A stretch of 64,000 bases of DNA, from assembly GCA_965220955.1 (NCBI GenBank), contig CBDCRK010000037.1:248001-312000 (forward strand), in the 5' to 3' direction. Source of the stretch: CBDCRK01 sp965220955. GTDB lineage: Bacteria > Desulfobacterota > Binatia > Bin18 > CBDCRK01. A program made the position numbers and the translations under genes. The notes under the pieces were generated by a model. That model made no database searches. It worked only from the letters and a program-made list of their open reading frames with translations, and had not been told where the DNA came from. Of this stretch, positions 14,606-23,700 are shown one piece after another (position 1 is the first letter of the stretch; each line of letters opens with the position of its first letter).

Positions 14606-15424
14606 TCACAATGCTATAGCTGACAGAGAAGATTCCTTGTCAGCATGAGGAGAAGGGCTAGGATAAAGATGGTCAGAAATCGCCTGACGCACTTTATCCA
14701 TCAGTTCCTCGCGGCCCTGTTTTTTGGAGGCATACTCCCCAACCGAAAGAGGAGGACTTAGTATCACCTCAATTTCCCCACTACGTATACACCACCCCCC
14801 TGCTGGCAGGACTTCCTGGCTGCCGTTCACGGTCACAGGGACTACGGGCACTCCTCTCTCTATGGCCATAGCAAACCCGCCAGGTTTAAAAGGAAGAAGA
14901 GGACTATTGGGGTTTCGCGTCCCCTCGGGAAAGAAGAGCACCGAGATGCCAGCACCCAGAAGTCTCTTGACCTGGCGCAGGGTAGTCACCGCCTGGGTGC
15001 GGCTTTGCCGGTCAACTAGGATCTGCTTGGTTGCCCGGAGAACAAGGCCAAAAACGGGCACCCGCAAAAGCTCCCGTTTGGCCATCCAGCGGAGCTGAAA
15101 ATCATCAAGCGCAGCGGCAATGGCAAGAATGTCAAACAGGCTTTGATGGTTGGCCATGAAAAGGTAGACCCGACGAGGGTCCACATGTTCCCTACCCCGC
15201 ACCCGAACTTTTACCCGGCAAAACCAAAGGCTGCCCCATACCCAGAAGCGCACAAGCCTATAGGCTCTTTGTGCATAAGGATCAAAAGATGAGAGCATGA
15301 TGATTGGGATAGCCCAGAAAAAGGTGTACAGGGCGATAACAACTACTCGCAGGAGGGCAACAATGTTCAAGAGATTTACCACAAATGAGGGTGTATTATA
15401 AGGCTTTTCCTCCGTTTTCGTCAA
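14606..15424 (-). CDS. plsC: 1-acyl-sn-glycerol-3-phosphate acyltransferase
   Basis: Transfers an acyl chain to lysophosphatidic acid to form phosphatidic acid at the inner membrane. An N-terminal hydrophobic region (VALLRVVVIALYTFFWAIPIIML) is followed by the catalytic NHQSLFD motif (residues ~92-98), the FPEGTRNP motif (~163) and GVPVVPVTVNGS, all diagnostic of the PlsC family. 272 residues is slightly long. It lies 43 bases upstream of rnj and is probably in the same operon. A CCTTCGACGAGCC-type dispersed repeat occupies the gap (14577-14607). Confidence 0.92.
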   Translation of the reverse strand: MTKTEEKPYNTPSFVVNLLNIVALLRVVVIALYTFFWAIPIIMLSSFDPYAQRAYRLVRFWVWGSLWFCRVKVRVRGREHVDPRRVYLFMANHQSLFDILAIAAALDDFQLRWMAKRELLRVPVFGLVLRATKQILVDRQSRTQAVTTLRQVKRLLGAGISVLFFPEGTRNPNSPLLPFKPGGFAMAIERGVPVVPVTVNGSQEVLPAGGWCIRSGEIEVILSPPLSVGEYASKKQGREELMDKVRQAISDHLYPSPSPHADKESSLSAIAL

Positions 15425-15544
15425 TGGCGGCGGTGTGATTAGCAGGGCAACGGAGGTCTGCTCAGTATGTGCTTCTAGGCAACTAAGTTGATCTTTTCTG
15501 TCTTTTATCTACAATCATCTGCTCTAGGGAAGGAGAGGAAAGAG

Positions 15545-16447
15545 ATGATTGTTGAGTGTCCTACTTGTCACACACAATACCGCGTTGATGATATTCTGGT
15601 GACAGGGAAAGACCCTGTTTTGCAGTGCTCTTTTGACAATTGCCTTTTTAAGCTCTCTTCCCCGCCCGCGGCTCGGACTTACTCAATACGCGGTCCCCTG
15701 GACAAGGCTCAGGACAGGAAGAGCTCAGGGCAAGAAGAGCTAGGAGCTAAGAACCCGGCCCTTAGCCCTGAACCCTTGGCCCCTAGCCATTCTGTTCAGG
15801 ACGGGCCCTTCGGCAGGCCTTTCGGCGAGCCTTTCAACCAAACTCAGGGCAGGCCCGGCTTGCTAACGCAGAAGGAACCCCCTCTTATTCTCTCCCCCAA
15901 AAAACGGGAAAATCTAACCTCTTTTTCTTTACGACCCTTTCTTGTTCTTCTGATCGCGCTAGCGCTCTTTTATGGGGCCTTTTCTCTCTACCTTCTTGCT
16001 CACCCTGCCCGTACAGGGAGTCTCCTTGTCCGTCTGCCTCTGATAGGTAGGGCGTTTGTGGTTGAGCAGCTCTCTCCCCGAAAAATCAACCTTCTAAATC
16101 TGGAAGGGCAATATCAGCTGATCAGAAATAACAAGCGGGCGTTTATCATTTCCGGTCGGGCAGTGAACACTGCCCTAGTAGCAGCCCAGAGTATTCAGGT
16201 TGAGGGAAAGATCTTCAATGAGAAGGGAAAAGAGGCAGGGAAAAAGACTATCTTTTGCGGCAACGAGGTCTCTATTAGGGTTGTAGAAAATCTGTCTTCC
16301 CAGGGGATCTCTATTCTACAAAAGCTTGTTCCGCCTAAACACTTTAGTGTACCGCCAGGAAAGTCAGCAAATTTCCTGATTATTTTTATCAACCCACCAG
16401 CAGACATCAAAGAGTTCAGCTGTCGAGTAGTAACCGTACGGAGCTAG
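15545..16447 (+). CDS. zinc-ribbon / DUF3426-type single-pass membrane protein
   Basis: Start chosen at ATG 15545 with a GGAGAGGAAAGAG leader. Residues 1-40 form an MJ0042-type zinc ribbon (CPTCHTQYRVDD then CSFDNC; the second knuckle is CX4C rather than CX2C). A disordered, proline-rich linker follows, then one transmembrane helix (PFLVLLIALALFYGAFSLYL) and a periplasmic beta domain of DUF3426 type (VEGKIFNEKGKEA). Such proteins are common but uncharacterised. The linker at about 15700-15860 is encoded by copies of a CAGGCCTTTCGGCGAGCC-type dispersed repeat, read in frame. It is divergently oriented from plsC. Confidence 0.75.
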   Translation: MIVECPTCHTQYRVDDILVTGKDPVLQCSFDNCLFKLSSPPAARTYSIRGPLDKAQDRKSSGQEELGAKNPALSPEPLAPSHSVQDGPFGRPFGEPFNQTQGRPGLLTQKEPPLILSPKKRENLTSFSLRPFLVLLIALALFYGAFSLYLLAHPARTGSLLVRLPLIGRAFVVEQLSPRKINLLNLEGQYQLIRNNKRAFIISGRAVNTALVAAQSIQVEGKIFNEKGKEAGKKTIFCGNEVSIRVVENLSSQGISILQKLVPPKHFSVPPGKSANFLIIFINPPADIKEFSCRVVTVRS

Positions 16448-16489
16448 CCCCTGTGTTGCCCGAAGCCGGGCAGGCACAGGGACCTGCCC

Positions 16490-16696
16490 CTATTTGCCGG
16501 CTTCCTTTTGTTGTTTTTCCTCCGAGGGTTTCTCTGTAGGGGTAACATCGATCTCATCCGGCTGCCCGATAGACTTACGAAAGCTACGGATCCCCTTACC
16601 CAGCCCCTCCCCAATCTCTGGCAGCTTCCCGGCCCCAAAGATAACAAGAACTATTAGAAGAATGAGGATGAGCTCCCCAACACCGAGGCCAAACAT
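16490..16696 (-). CDS. tatA: twin-arginine translocase subunit TatA/TatE
   Basis: 68 residues with the diagnostic TatA layout: short N-terminus MFGLGVGEL, one transmembrane helix (ILILLIVLVIFGAGKLPEIG) with the FGAGKLPE hinge, an amphipathic helix (EGLGKGIRSFRKSI) and a charged tail (EKQQKEAGK). It forms the pore of the Tat system for folded proteins. TatB and TatC are not in the window, so this is a stand-alone copy. Confidence 0.95.
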   Translation of the reverse strand: MFGLGVGELILILLIVLVIFGAGKLPEIGEGLGKGIRSFRKSIGQPDEIDVTPTEKPSEEKQQKEAGK

Positions 16697-16774
16697 AGAG
16701 GTCCACTATATGTCATCTTCACATGTACAAGCAAGCCACCCATATATTCGGTAGTGGGTCAGTCTGAATTTTCC

Positions 16775-16840
16775 CTCACCCCTTGAGGGGGGGGTGCCTG
16801 CCCGCAGGGCAGGCGGGTGGGGGGCGCCCGCCGGGCGTGA
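16775..16840. repeat. GC-rich palindromic repeat
   Basis: CACCCCTTGAGGGGGGGG, CCTGCCCGCAGGGCAGG and GGCGCCCGCCGGGCG form successive hairpins in the 267-base gap between tatA and the decayed surface-protein gene. No gene was seen in this gap. Confidence 0.6.
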
Positions 16841-16963
16841 ATCAGTCCCGGATTTCAGTGTGAGACACTACCAAGATGGGGAGCTCAACACTCAGGGCTG
16901 TTTGTGTCCAGTCAAGTGGTTTAGGTAGGCTCGGCCCTATCCCTGAGCCTCTCTCGCTACAAG

Positions 16964-19041
16964 CTAGGGAAACCCCAGGCTCTCACCAGAGTAAGCGAGA
17001 TCCCCACTGGCCGACCCTACTACCTGCTCAGCAGTACCATCTGCTGTGAAAAACCTGACCCACTTACCTGCTCCTGCCTCGTTTAACAGGCAGTATTGTC
17101 CCCATACTGCCCCAGTTCCTACCTCTCTCTGGTGCTGCCAATTGAAGGTAAACAGGAGGAGATTGTACTCTTTGTCTACGAACTCTGTCCACTGGCAGTT
17201 GCCTACTCTCACAGCACCCTCAGCAGGCTCTCCACTCACTGTGCAATCATAATAGAGCCAGCCTCCCTGGTCTGTGGGGTTAGTCTCTAATAAGGTGACA
17301 CTGAAAGAGTTGGTGGCTGAACTGGGAACGCTGGGATCTACAAAGGTCGCTGTTGTGTTCAGGGTCAAGCCCTCGGGCTCAGGAGTACCGCCGCCTCCAC
17401 CACCACCACCGCCGCCACCACCACCGCCGCCACCACCCGGTCCCGGCCCTGGTCCCGGTGGCGGTACGCCGGCCGTGAAGGTGGTCGATTCGGTGCCATC
17501 CGCCGGGAAGTCCATGTCCAGGGACGCCTGGACTTCATACTCGGTGCCGTCGGTCAGGCCCGTCAGGGCGAACCTCCGTCGACCGACTGTTTTTCTGATG
17601 GATCCGGGACCACGACTGTTTGCTATACCGCAGATGGATGGTCTGGCCGTTGGGTTGACCACTCAACGAGTTGGCGTCCTGGCTGCGATACTGCAAATAG
17701 ACCATGGGACTGCCGTTGGCGTTGACCGTCTCAACACTCATAGGCGTTGGCGTCCTGGTGGCAGTGACCTGGGTCATCCTGACCCTCGACACCATGGGGA
17801 AGTCGCTGGCCTTGATAGTGATCGGGGTCGCCGGGCTCGAAGGTCCTCCCCCACCTTCATGACTGACGCTGACATGGTTATGATCCCTTCCCTGCTGGTG
17901 CCTCACCGTTGTCTCCATCGTTCACGGCGGTGATAGTGGCCGTGGCCTCTGCCCGGACCGCAGGGTGAGGGTTTCTGGTCTAACGCGTATAGTCCTCTGT
18001 CCTTCAGCTGGGTTACCTCCGCTGCCGGTGAAATCAAGCTCAATGACTTGGTTGGCGGCGAAGGTGACGTCGTTGGTGATGGAGACCGTCACCGTGGAGC
18101 TTTGCCCCTCCTCGATGCTGTTCGGATCCACGGAGATACTGAAGCAGCGCGGAGTCGTTGTCCCTGACGGTAGCCGTGGCCCAGGGCCGGCCGGATAATT
18201 GCGTATCCGGAGGGCTCCCTGATGGTGGCCGTGATGACACTGGCTTCCTCATCCACATTATCATCGTCCGTTTCCACCGTCAGGGTCCTTGGTGGTTTCA
18301 TTTACGGCGAACTCCACCGACCTCGAACGGGAGCCGCTCAGCATGGCCCCGGTTTCTGACAGGCTCACGCTGACCGTCCGCGTCTGCGTCATATCGTCAT
18401 TGCCGCGTGTGAGGGTGAACGTCACTTCGCTGCGCTCGGTCGAGAAATTCCCCGGCTCAATTGAGACCCAGGGCCCGGGCGGGTCATTGTCGTAAACCGT
18501 CACCCGCACTTTCGGCGTTTCCGTGTCCTCCACCGGGGTTCCACCGTCATTGTCCCAGACCGCGTGGGAGATGGTCACCGTGCTGCTGCTGGTGTTTTCT
18601 TCGGTGTCGTCGACTGGGCTCCACCCGGATAGTTCTCGGGTCTATTCCAGTTGCCACCCACACAGTTCGTGCATCGCCGGTCTTGAACTCCGAGGATGGA
18701 CGGGCGACACCTCCAGGGTCTCGAAGAATCGAATCCACGCATACTGACGTACACCCGACCCTTGTCGAGTGTCGCCGCAAACCACCGGGTCAGGGTCAGA
18801 GGTGCCAGGGTCCGCCATCAAATTCTTCGGGGTTCCTGTCAAAATGCACTGTGTAAGTAGCAGACTTACCCTCGCCAACGTGCACCGCGATGGGTGATAT
18901 TATCAGTCTGGGGGGTTGGGACTTGGGCAGAAGGCCGGGGTGGCCCAGGTCAGCATGGTGGCCACAGCCCCGGCGATGCAGAGCGCGATTCCTCCGGCAA
19001 ACGCCAGGGTGAGTGAAGCAGATCGGCTCAGCTTATCCATG
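16964..19041 (-). pseudogene. decayed Calx-beta / fibronectin-III surface or secreted protein
   Basis: On the minus strand, ATG 19041 opens a signal-peptide-like stretch (LTLAFAGGIALCIAGAVATM) that stops after ~40 codons. Recognisable fragments then continue in all three frames: Calx-beta-like pieces (VTFTLTRGNDD, VSVSLSETGAML, TVTVSITNDVTFAA), fibronectin-III-like pieces (FALTGLTDGTEYEVQASLD), a run of 17 glycines (DNA 17391-17440) and a C-terminal domain ending at 16964 (TFNWQHQREVGTGAVWGQY). At least five frame changes are needed to join them, so the gene is broken here, either by decay or by sequencing indels in this GC-rich repetitive stretch. Neighbouring genes are intact, which favours decay slightly. 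Confidence 0.7.
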
Positions 19042-19282
19042 ATATACCTCCGAGCGTATACCGGACCACAGAAGTGATTCCGTAATTCTTCCTCTTACAA
19101 AACAAATACATACTAAATGTATTCTTAGGTAAAATATACCAGGTAAATGTATTTTAAGAAACAAAGAGAGGACTGCCGGAGGTGTATCTGGAGCAAACAT
19201 CTTCAAACTGAGACACTACCATATATTCCCATATATCTTTGTTTCTTGCGGACCGAGCCCAGGACGGGTAGAATGCCGGATA

Positions 19283-20380
19283 ATGTTGCCAGAAAAATCC
19301 GACTTATTAGAAAAGCCTGTTGCCCTTTTCATCCTCCTCTCCCTGCTCTTTCACGCCAGCATTCTCTTGTTGCCCATCTCAGACCCGTCTGCTTTGAGAG
19401 ACACGGCAGAACGCATTGTAGAGGTCGACTTTCTCCCTCCACCTCCGGTTGCCAGAGAAAAAGAGACGGCAGAGAAAAAAGAAGACCAACCCAAACAAAT
19501 CGTCTCCCCACCAGATCAGGCTAACGAAGAAAAGCCTGACCAAGCCCGCTTTCTGAGTGATAGGGACAGCGCAACAAAAGAAGAGACCGTTGCCCAGGGT
19601 CTCTCAGCCCGAAAACCACCACAAGTTGCCAAAGTAGAACAACCAGCAAAAAAATCTCCACCAACACCAATAGAGCGCAGGGCCACCCCCTCACCACCAG
19701 CACAGAAGAGTTCGACGGAAGGCCCGGCAGGAGGACCGACGGAGACCTCGACAGAAAAGCCGGCTTTGGATGGTCTCGCTGGTCGCAAAATTTCCCCCTG
19801 GCTCAATGCCCGTGATCTTCAGGCCCTGGTCAAAGAAAGCGGCAGAAAAGAAGAGCCGTCAACTCCTCAAGGAAGTGATCTTATTGCTCTTGCCCCTCCA
19901 CCGGCTATTTCCAGTCTTCTCCCTGCACCCTCGCTCTTTGGCACCCCGGATCACCTCCCGGATGTCCGCCGGGGCAACCTCACTTTGCTCAACACCAAGG
20001 CCAGCCGTTTCGCTCCTTTTGTGAGAAGGGTAGCTCTCAGGGTCTTTCAGCACCTAATCATCTTACAGCGCAAAAACCTGGACCTAGACGAGATTATCAC
20101 GGCCAGGGGGATGGTCAGGGTTGATGCTACCCTGGATCTCAAGGGCAACCTCATCGGGCTTTCCATTAACGGCCGTTCAGGCAGTTCCTCTGTAGACCAA
20201 GCTCTTCTGAAGGCTTGTCAGACTGCCGCCTGGGATAAGAATCCACCGCTCGGAGCCGAGAGCAAGGATGGCAACATACATTTTATCTTCCGTTCCCGGG
20301 TCAGTCCCCGTTTTGCCCCAGACGGGTCAAGGGTTGGTATTCACTCAATCACCATATACTTGGAGGCAGGCTTAGTGTAG
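19283..20380 (+). CDS. TonB-family energy-transducing protein
   Basis: The N-terminal membrane anchor (residues ~12-32, VALFILLSLLFHASILLLPI) starts with the family pattern for TonB/TolA-like proteins. It is followed by VEVDFLPPPPVAREKE and a ~160-residue Pro/Lys/Glu-rich periplasm-spanning linker, then a TonB C-terminal domain (GMVRVDATLDLKGNLIGLSINGRSG, ALLKACQTAAW, HFIFRSRVS). It would couple ExbBD proton-motive energy to outer-membrane receptors, but exbBD genes are not nearby. It converges with gcvPB; the 20-base gap holds a GTAGGGGCGCACC palindrome. Confidence 0.8.
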   Translation: MLPEKSDLLEKPVALFILLSLLFHASILLLPISDPSALRDTAERIVEVDFLPPPPVAREKETAEKKEDQPKQIVSPPDQANEEKPDQARFLSDRDSATKEETVAQGLSARKPPQVAKVEQPAKKSPPTPIERRATPSPPAQKSSTEGPAGGPTETSTEKPALDGLAGRKISPWLNARDLQALVKESGRKEEPSTPQGSDLIALAPPPAISSLLPAPSLFGTPDHLPDVRRGNLTLLNTKASRFAPFVRRVALRVFQHLIILQRKNLDLDEIITARGMVRVDATLDLKGNLIGLSINGRSGSSSVDQALLKACQTAAWDKNPPLGAESKDGNIHFIFRSRVSPRFAPDGSRVGIHSITIYLEAGLV

Positions 20381-20400
20381 GGGCGCACCGCGCCGTGCCC

Positions 20401-21867
20401 TTACGGCTTCCAGCGTAGCACTGGATGGCGGGCAGCCTGGGTTTCGTCGAGGCGGCCTACAGGAGTAGTGTGAGGAGCAGCCGTTACCACTTCAGGGTTC
20501 TCGCGCGCTTCCTGCGCAATCTGAATTAAGGCAGCAGCAAATTCATCCAGGGTTTCCTTACTTTCGGTTTCGGTAGGCTCGACCATTAGGGCTCCGCTCA
20601 CTACTAGTGGGAAGTAGATTGTGGGGGCGTAGAAGCCATAGTCAAGGAGTCGCTTGGCTATGTCCAACGTCTTGACCCGACTTCCCTCCAAAGAACGGTC
20701 AGAGAATACACACTCGTGCATACACGGCGCAGTATAAGGAAGGTGATAGGTATCCTCAAGTTTCTTGCGCAAATAGTTGGCGTTAAGTACGGCCATGGCT
20801 GTTGCCTGTTTTAACCCATCCCCACCCATGGCCAGCAGGTAGGCATAGGCCCGCACCAAGATGCCAAAATTACCATAAAACGTCCGTACCCGACCAATAG
20901 AGCGAGGACAGTCCTCTTGCCAGTGATAACCATGTTCTCCATGCGCGAGACGGGGAACAGGTAAATACTCCTCCAGGATTTTCTTCACTCCCACCGGTCC
21001 AGCGCCAGGCCCACCACCGCCATGCGGGGTGGAAAAGGTTTTGTGCAGATTAAATTGGATCACATCCGTTCCCATATGCCCAGGTTTAGCCACACCCATA
21101 AGAGCATTGAAATTTGCCCCGTCCATATAGACAAGCCCACCGCCGGCATGGACGGCCTCAGTGACTTGGACAATCTCACGTTCAAAGAGCCCGAGCGTAT
21201 TGGGGTTAGTGATCATTAACGCGGCTACCTCTGGATCCACCTTCCGAGCCACAGTCTCAGCCTCAAGTATACCTTCCTGGCCAGTAGGGACCTCAACGGC
21301 TTGATAACCACAAAGCGCCGAGGAGGCCGGGTTGGTACCATGGGCACTGGAGGGAATAAGGATCTTCCTGCGCGGGTATCCGCGATCGCGGTGATAAGCG
21401 CGAATCATTTTGACACCCGTAAGCTCACCATGGGCGCCAGCGGCGGGCTGTAGACTCACCGCATCCATGCCACTCACCTCAGCCAACAGTTTTTCTAGGT
21501 GAATCATGAGTGTCAGAGCCCCTTGGGCCAATTCTGGGGGTGTCAGCGGATGTAGGGCAGCAAACCCAGGAAGCCTCGCTACCACTTCGTTCACCGCTGG
21601 GTTATACTTCATAGTGCAGGAGCCAAGCGGATAAAAAGTAGTAGCAGCGCTGAAGTTCCACTGCGAAAGGCGGGTGAAGTGTCGCACCACCTCCCCCTCA
21701 CTCACCTCGGGAAACCCCTCAAGAGAGCTGCGAAGATACTCTGGTGACAGCTGCTCTTGCTCCGCAGGAATATCGTCCTCGGGCAGCGAGTAACCCACTC
21801 GGCCGGGGGAAGAGCGCTCAAAGATTAGGGGTTCGTCCAGTCCCCCTTGTTTTTGTTTCTTTTGCAT
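20401..21867 (-). CDS. gcvPB: glycine dehydrogenase (decarboxylating) subunit 2
   Basis: The PLP-binding half of split P-protein of the glycine cleavage system: decarboxylates glycine and passes the aminomethyl group to the lipoyl arm of GcvH. Diagnostic segments are EPLIFERSSPGR at the N-terminus, SLQPAAGAHGE, SSAHGTNPASSA and the PLP-lysine site LHKTFSTPHGGGGPG (residue ~276). 488 residues is full length. The start ATG lies 43 bases inside the end of gcvPA, giving translational coupling in the gcvT-gcvH-gcvPA-gcvPB operon. Confidence 0.95.
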   Translation of the reverse strand: MQKKQKQGGLDEPLIFERSSPGRVGYSLPEDDIPAEQEQLSPEYLRSSLEGFPEVSEGEVVRHFTRLSQWNFSAATTFYPLGSCTMKYNPAVNEVVARLPGFAALHPLTPPELAQGALTLMIHLEKLLAEVSGMDAVSLQPAAGAHGELTGVKMIRAYHRDRGYPRRKILIPSSAHGTNPASSALCGYQAVEVPTGQEGILEAETVARKVDPEVAALMITNPNTLGLFEREIVQVTEAVHAGGGLVYMDGANFNALMGVAKPGHMGTDVIQFNLHKTFSTPHGGGGPGAGPVGVKKILEEYLPVPRLAHGEHGYHWQEDCPRSIGRVRTFYGNFGILVRAYAYLLAMGGDGLKQATAMAVLNANYLRKKLEDTYHLPYTAPCMHECVFSDRSLEGSRVKTLDIAKRLLDYGFYAPTIYFPLVVSGALMVEPTETESKETLDEFAAALIQIAQEARENPEVVTAAPHTTPVGRLDETQAARHPVLRWKP

Positions 21868-23222
21868 GAGTGCTCACTTGCTTCTTTAATTGCCTGGGCC
21901 AGACGCTCAATCTCTTCCCGCTTATGCACCTCAGTGACACAGAGAAGAAGACCGTCCGGGATTTCCGGGTACCACTCTTCGAGGAGCACACCGGCAACAA
22001 GTTTTTGTTCTCCAAGTCTCTCTTTCACTTGGCGGGCACGCGGTATTTCCAGTACAAACTCGTTAAAGAAAGGACCGGCAAAGCGCACGCGACATCCTGC
22101 CTCCTGAGCAATGAGGGTAGAAGCATAATGAGCCTTTTTATAGTTCAGCTCGGCTAACTTTCTTAGCCCTTCTCTACCCATAAGACAGAGAAAGATGGTC
22201 GCAGCCAACGCACATAGCCCATGATTAGTACATATGTTAGAGGTGGCTCGCTCTCTGCGGATGTGCTGCTCGCGGGTAGCCAGAGTAAGGACAAATCCCC
22301 TACGTCCCTCGCTATCTACTGTTTGTCCAACCAGCCGTCCGGGCAAATTACGCAAAAAGCGTTCTTGCGAGGCAAAAAGCCCAAGCCCTGGCCCACCGTA
22401 GCTCAGCGATAGCCCCAGGCTCTGCCCTTCAGCTACAGCCATGTCACAGCCTAGCTCCCCTGGAGATTTTAACAGGCCCAGGGCGATTGCCTCAGCCGTG
22501 GCAGAGACGGCTAGAGCTCCATAGCGATGGGTAAGCGCCCAAATGGATTTTAAATCCTCCACCACACCAAAAAAATTAGGATAGCCCACCACCACACAGA
22601 TTATATCTTCGCCCAGTGCCTGCTCCAGTGCACGGACATCGGTACAACCATCAGGACCGTATGGCAGTTCCACTAGGCCAACCCCCTCAATTCCATCTAG
22701 ATAGGTACGGATCACCTGGCGATATTGTGGGTGCAAAGCCCGTGAGACCAGGACCGTCGAGCGCTTGGGCAGAATACGTTTGGCCATAAGCACGGCTTCA
22801 GCCGTGGCAGAGGCACCGTCATACATGCTGGCGTTGGCAACGTCTAATCCCAAGAGTAGCGCCACCAGAGACTGAAACTCAAGGATTGCCTGAAGTGTTC
22901 CCTGGCTCACCTCCGGTTGGTAAGGTGTGTAAGCGGTAGTAAACTCGACCCGCTGCAGGATCTGGTCAACCACCGCCGGAACAAAATGTGGATAGGCTCC
23001 GGCACCCAGAAACGCCAAGACCCCCTGCGCTGGCGCGTTCATGGCGGCAAGGCTAGAGAGCGCTTCTTGTATCTGGATCTCGGAGAGGCCCGGGGCTAGA
23101 AAAAGGTTCGCTTGGCTGCGGAGTTGTACAGGAATATGGGCAAAAAGGTCCTCGACCGATTGTAGGCCAAGAATCCTCAGCATGGCTGCAATATCAGAAG
23201 AAGTGTGAGGGAGGTATTGCAT
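21825..23222 (-). CDS. gcvPA: glycine dehydrogenase (decarboxylating) subunit 1
   Basis: N-terminal half of the split P-protein. It begins MQYLPHTSSDIAAML, the usual start of this subunit, and has FLGAGAYPHFVPAVV, EFTTAYTPYQPEVSQGTLQ, DVANASMYDGASATAEA and the GGPGLGLFA region. 465 residues is normal. It forms a heterotetramer with GcvPB and lies 20 bases after gcvH. Confidence 0.95.
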   Translation of the reverse strand: MQYLPHTSSDIAAMLRILGLQSVEDLFAHIPVQLRSQANLFLAPGLSEIQIQEALSSLAAMNAPAQGVLAFLGAGAYPHFVPAVVDQILQRVEFTTAYTPYQPEVSQGTLQAILEFQSLVALLLGLDVANASMYDGASATAEAVLMAKRILPKRSTVLVSRALHPQYRQVIRTYLDGIEGVGLVELPYGPDGCTDVRALEQALGEDIICVVVGYPNFFGVVEDLKSIWALTHRYGALAVSATAEAIALGLLKSPGELGCDMAVAEGQSLGLSLSYGGPGLGLFASQERFLRNLPGRLVGQTVDSEGRRGFVLTLATREQHIRRERATSNICTNHGLCALAATIFLCLMGREGLRKLAELNYKKAHYASTLIAQEAGCRVRFAGPFFNEFVLEIPRARQVKERLGEQKLVAGVLLEEWYPEIPDGLLLCVTEVHKREEIERLAQAIKEASEHSCKRNKNKGDWTNP

Positions 23223-23241
23223 TAGATCTGCCCTATGAAGG

Positions 23242-23640
23242 CTATTCTTCTTCCTCCTCTTCTTCCTCTATATATCTTTCATACTGCTCGGCAGTCATGA
23301 GGTCATCAAGCTCTGTGACATCGCTCATCCTGACCTTGATCATCCACCCGTCCCCGTAGGGGTCTTCGTTAATAACCTCAGGACTCTCTGGTAGATCGAT
23401 GTTGACCTCAAGGACTCTGCCAGTCACTGGCGCATAAATGTCAGAGACCGCCTTTACCGACTCCACTACCCCAAAGGCCTCGTCTTTGATCACTTCGTCC
23501 TCCACCGCTGGAAGTTCTACATAAACCACATCTCCCAGTTGTTCCTGCGCATAGTCGGTAATCCCTACCGTAGCAACATCGTCCTCGATAGCCACCCACT
23601 CATGCTCATCTGAATAACGCAGCTCTTTGGGAAACTCCAT
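23242..23640 (-). CDS. gcvH: glycine cleavage system H protein
   Basis: Small lipoyl carrier that shuttles the aminomethyl group between P, T and L proteins. The start LRYSDEHEWV and the lipoylation site GVVESVKAVSDIYAP (lysine ~61) are diagnostic. 132 residues is normal except for a C-terminal run of eight glutamates, which is not part of the fold. Confidence 0.95.
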   Translation of the reverse strand: MEFPKELRYSDEHEWVAIEDDVATVGITDYAQEQLGDVVYVELPAVEDEVIKDEAFGVVESVKAVSDIYAPVTGRVLEVNIDLPESPEVINEDPYGDGWMIKVRMSDVTELDDLMTAEQYERYIEEEEEEEE

Positions 23641-23700
23641 ACTCTCCTCCGTATCAGACAGAGACTGCCCCTATCTCTAACCGCCTCCCCATCTCTGTCT

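Noticed and set aside
17391..17440. Proline-rich protein on the plus strand at the Gly run
   Set aside because: The minus-strand reading fits the fibronectin-III context; the plus reading is only polyproline from the same triplets.
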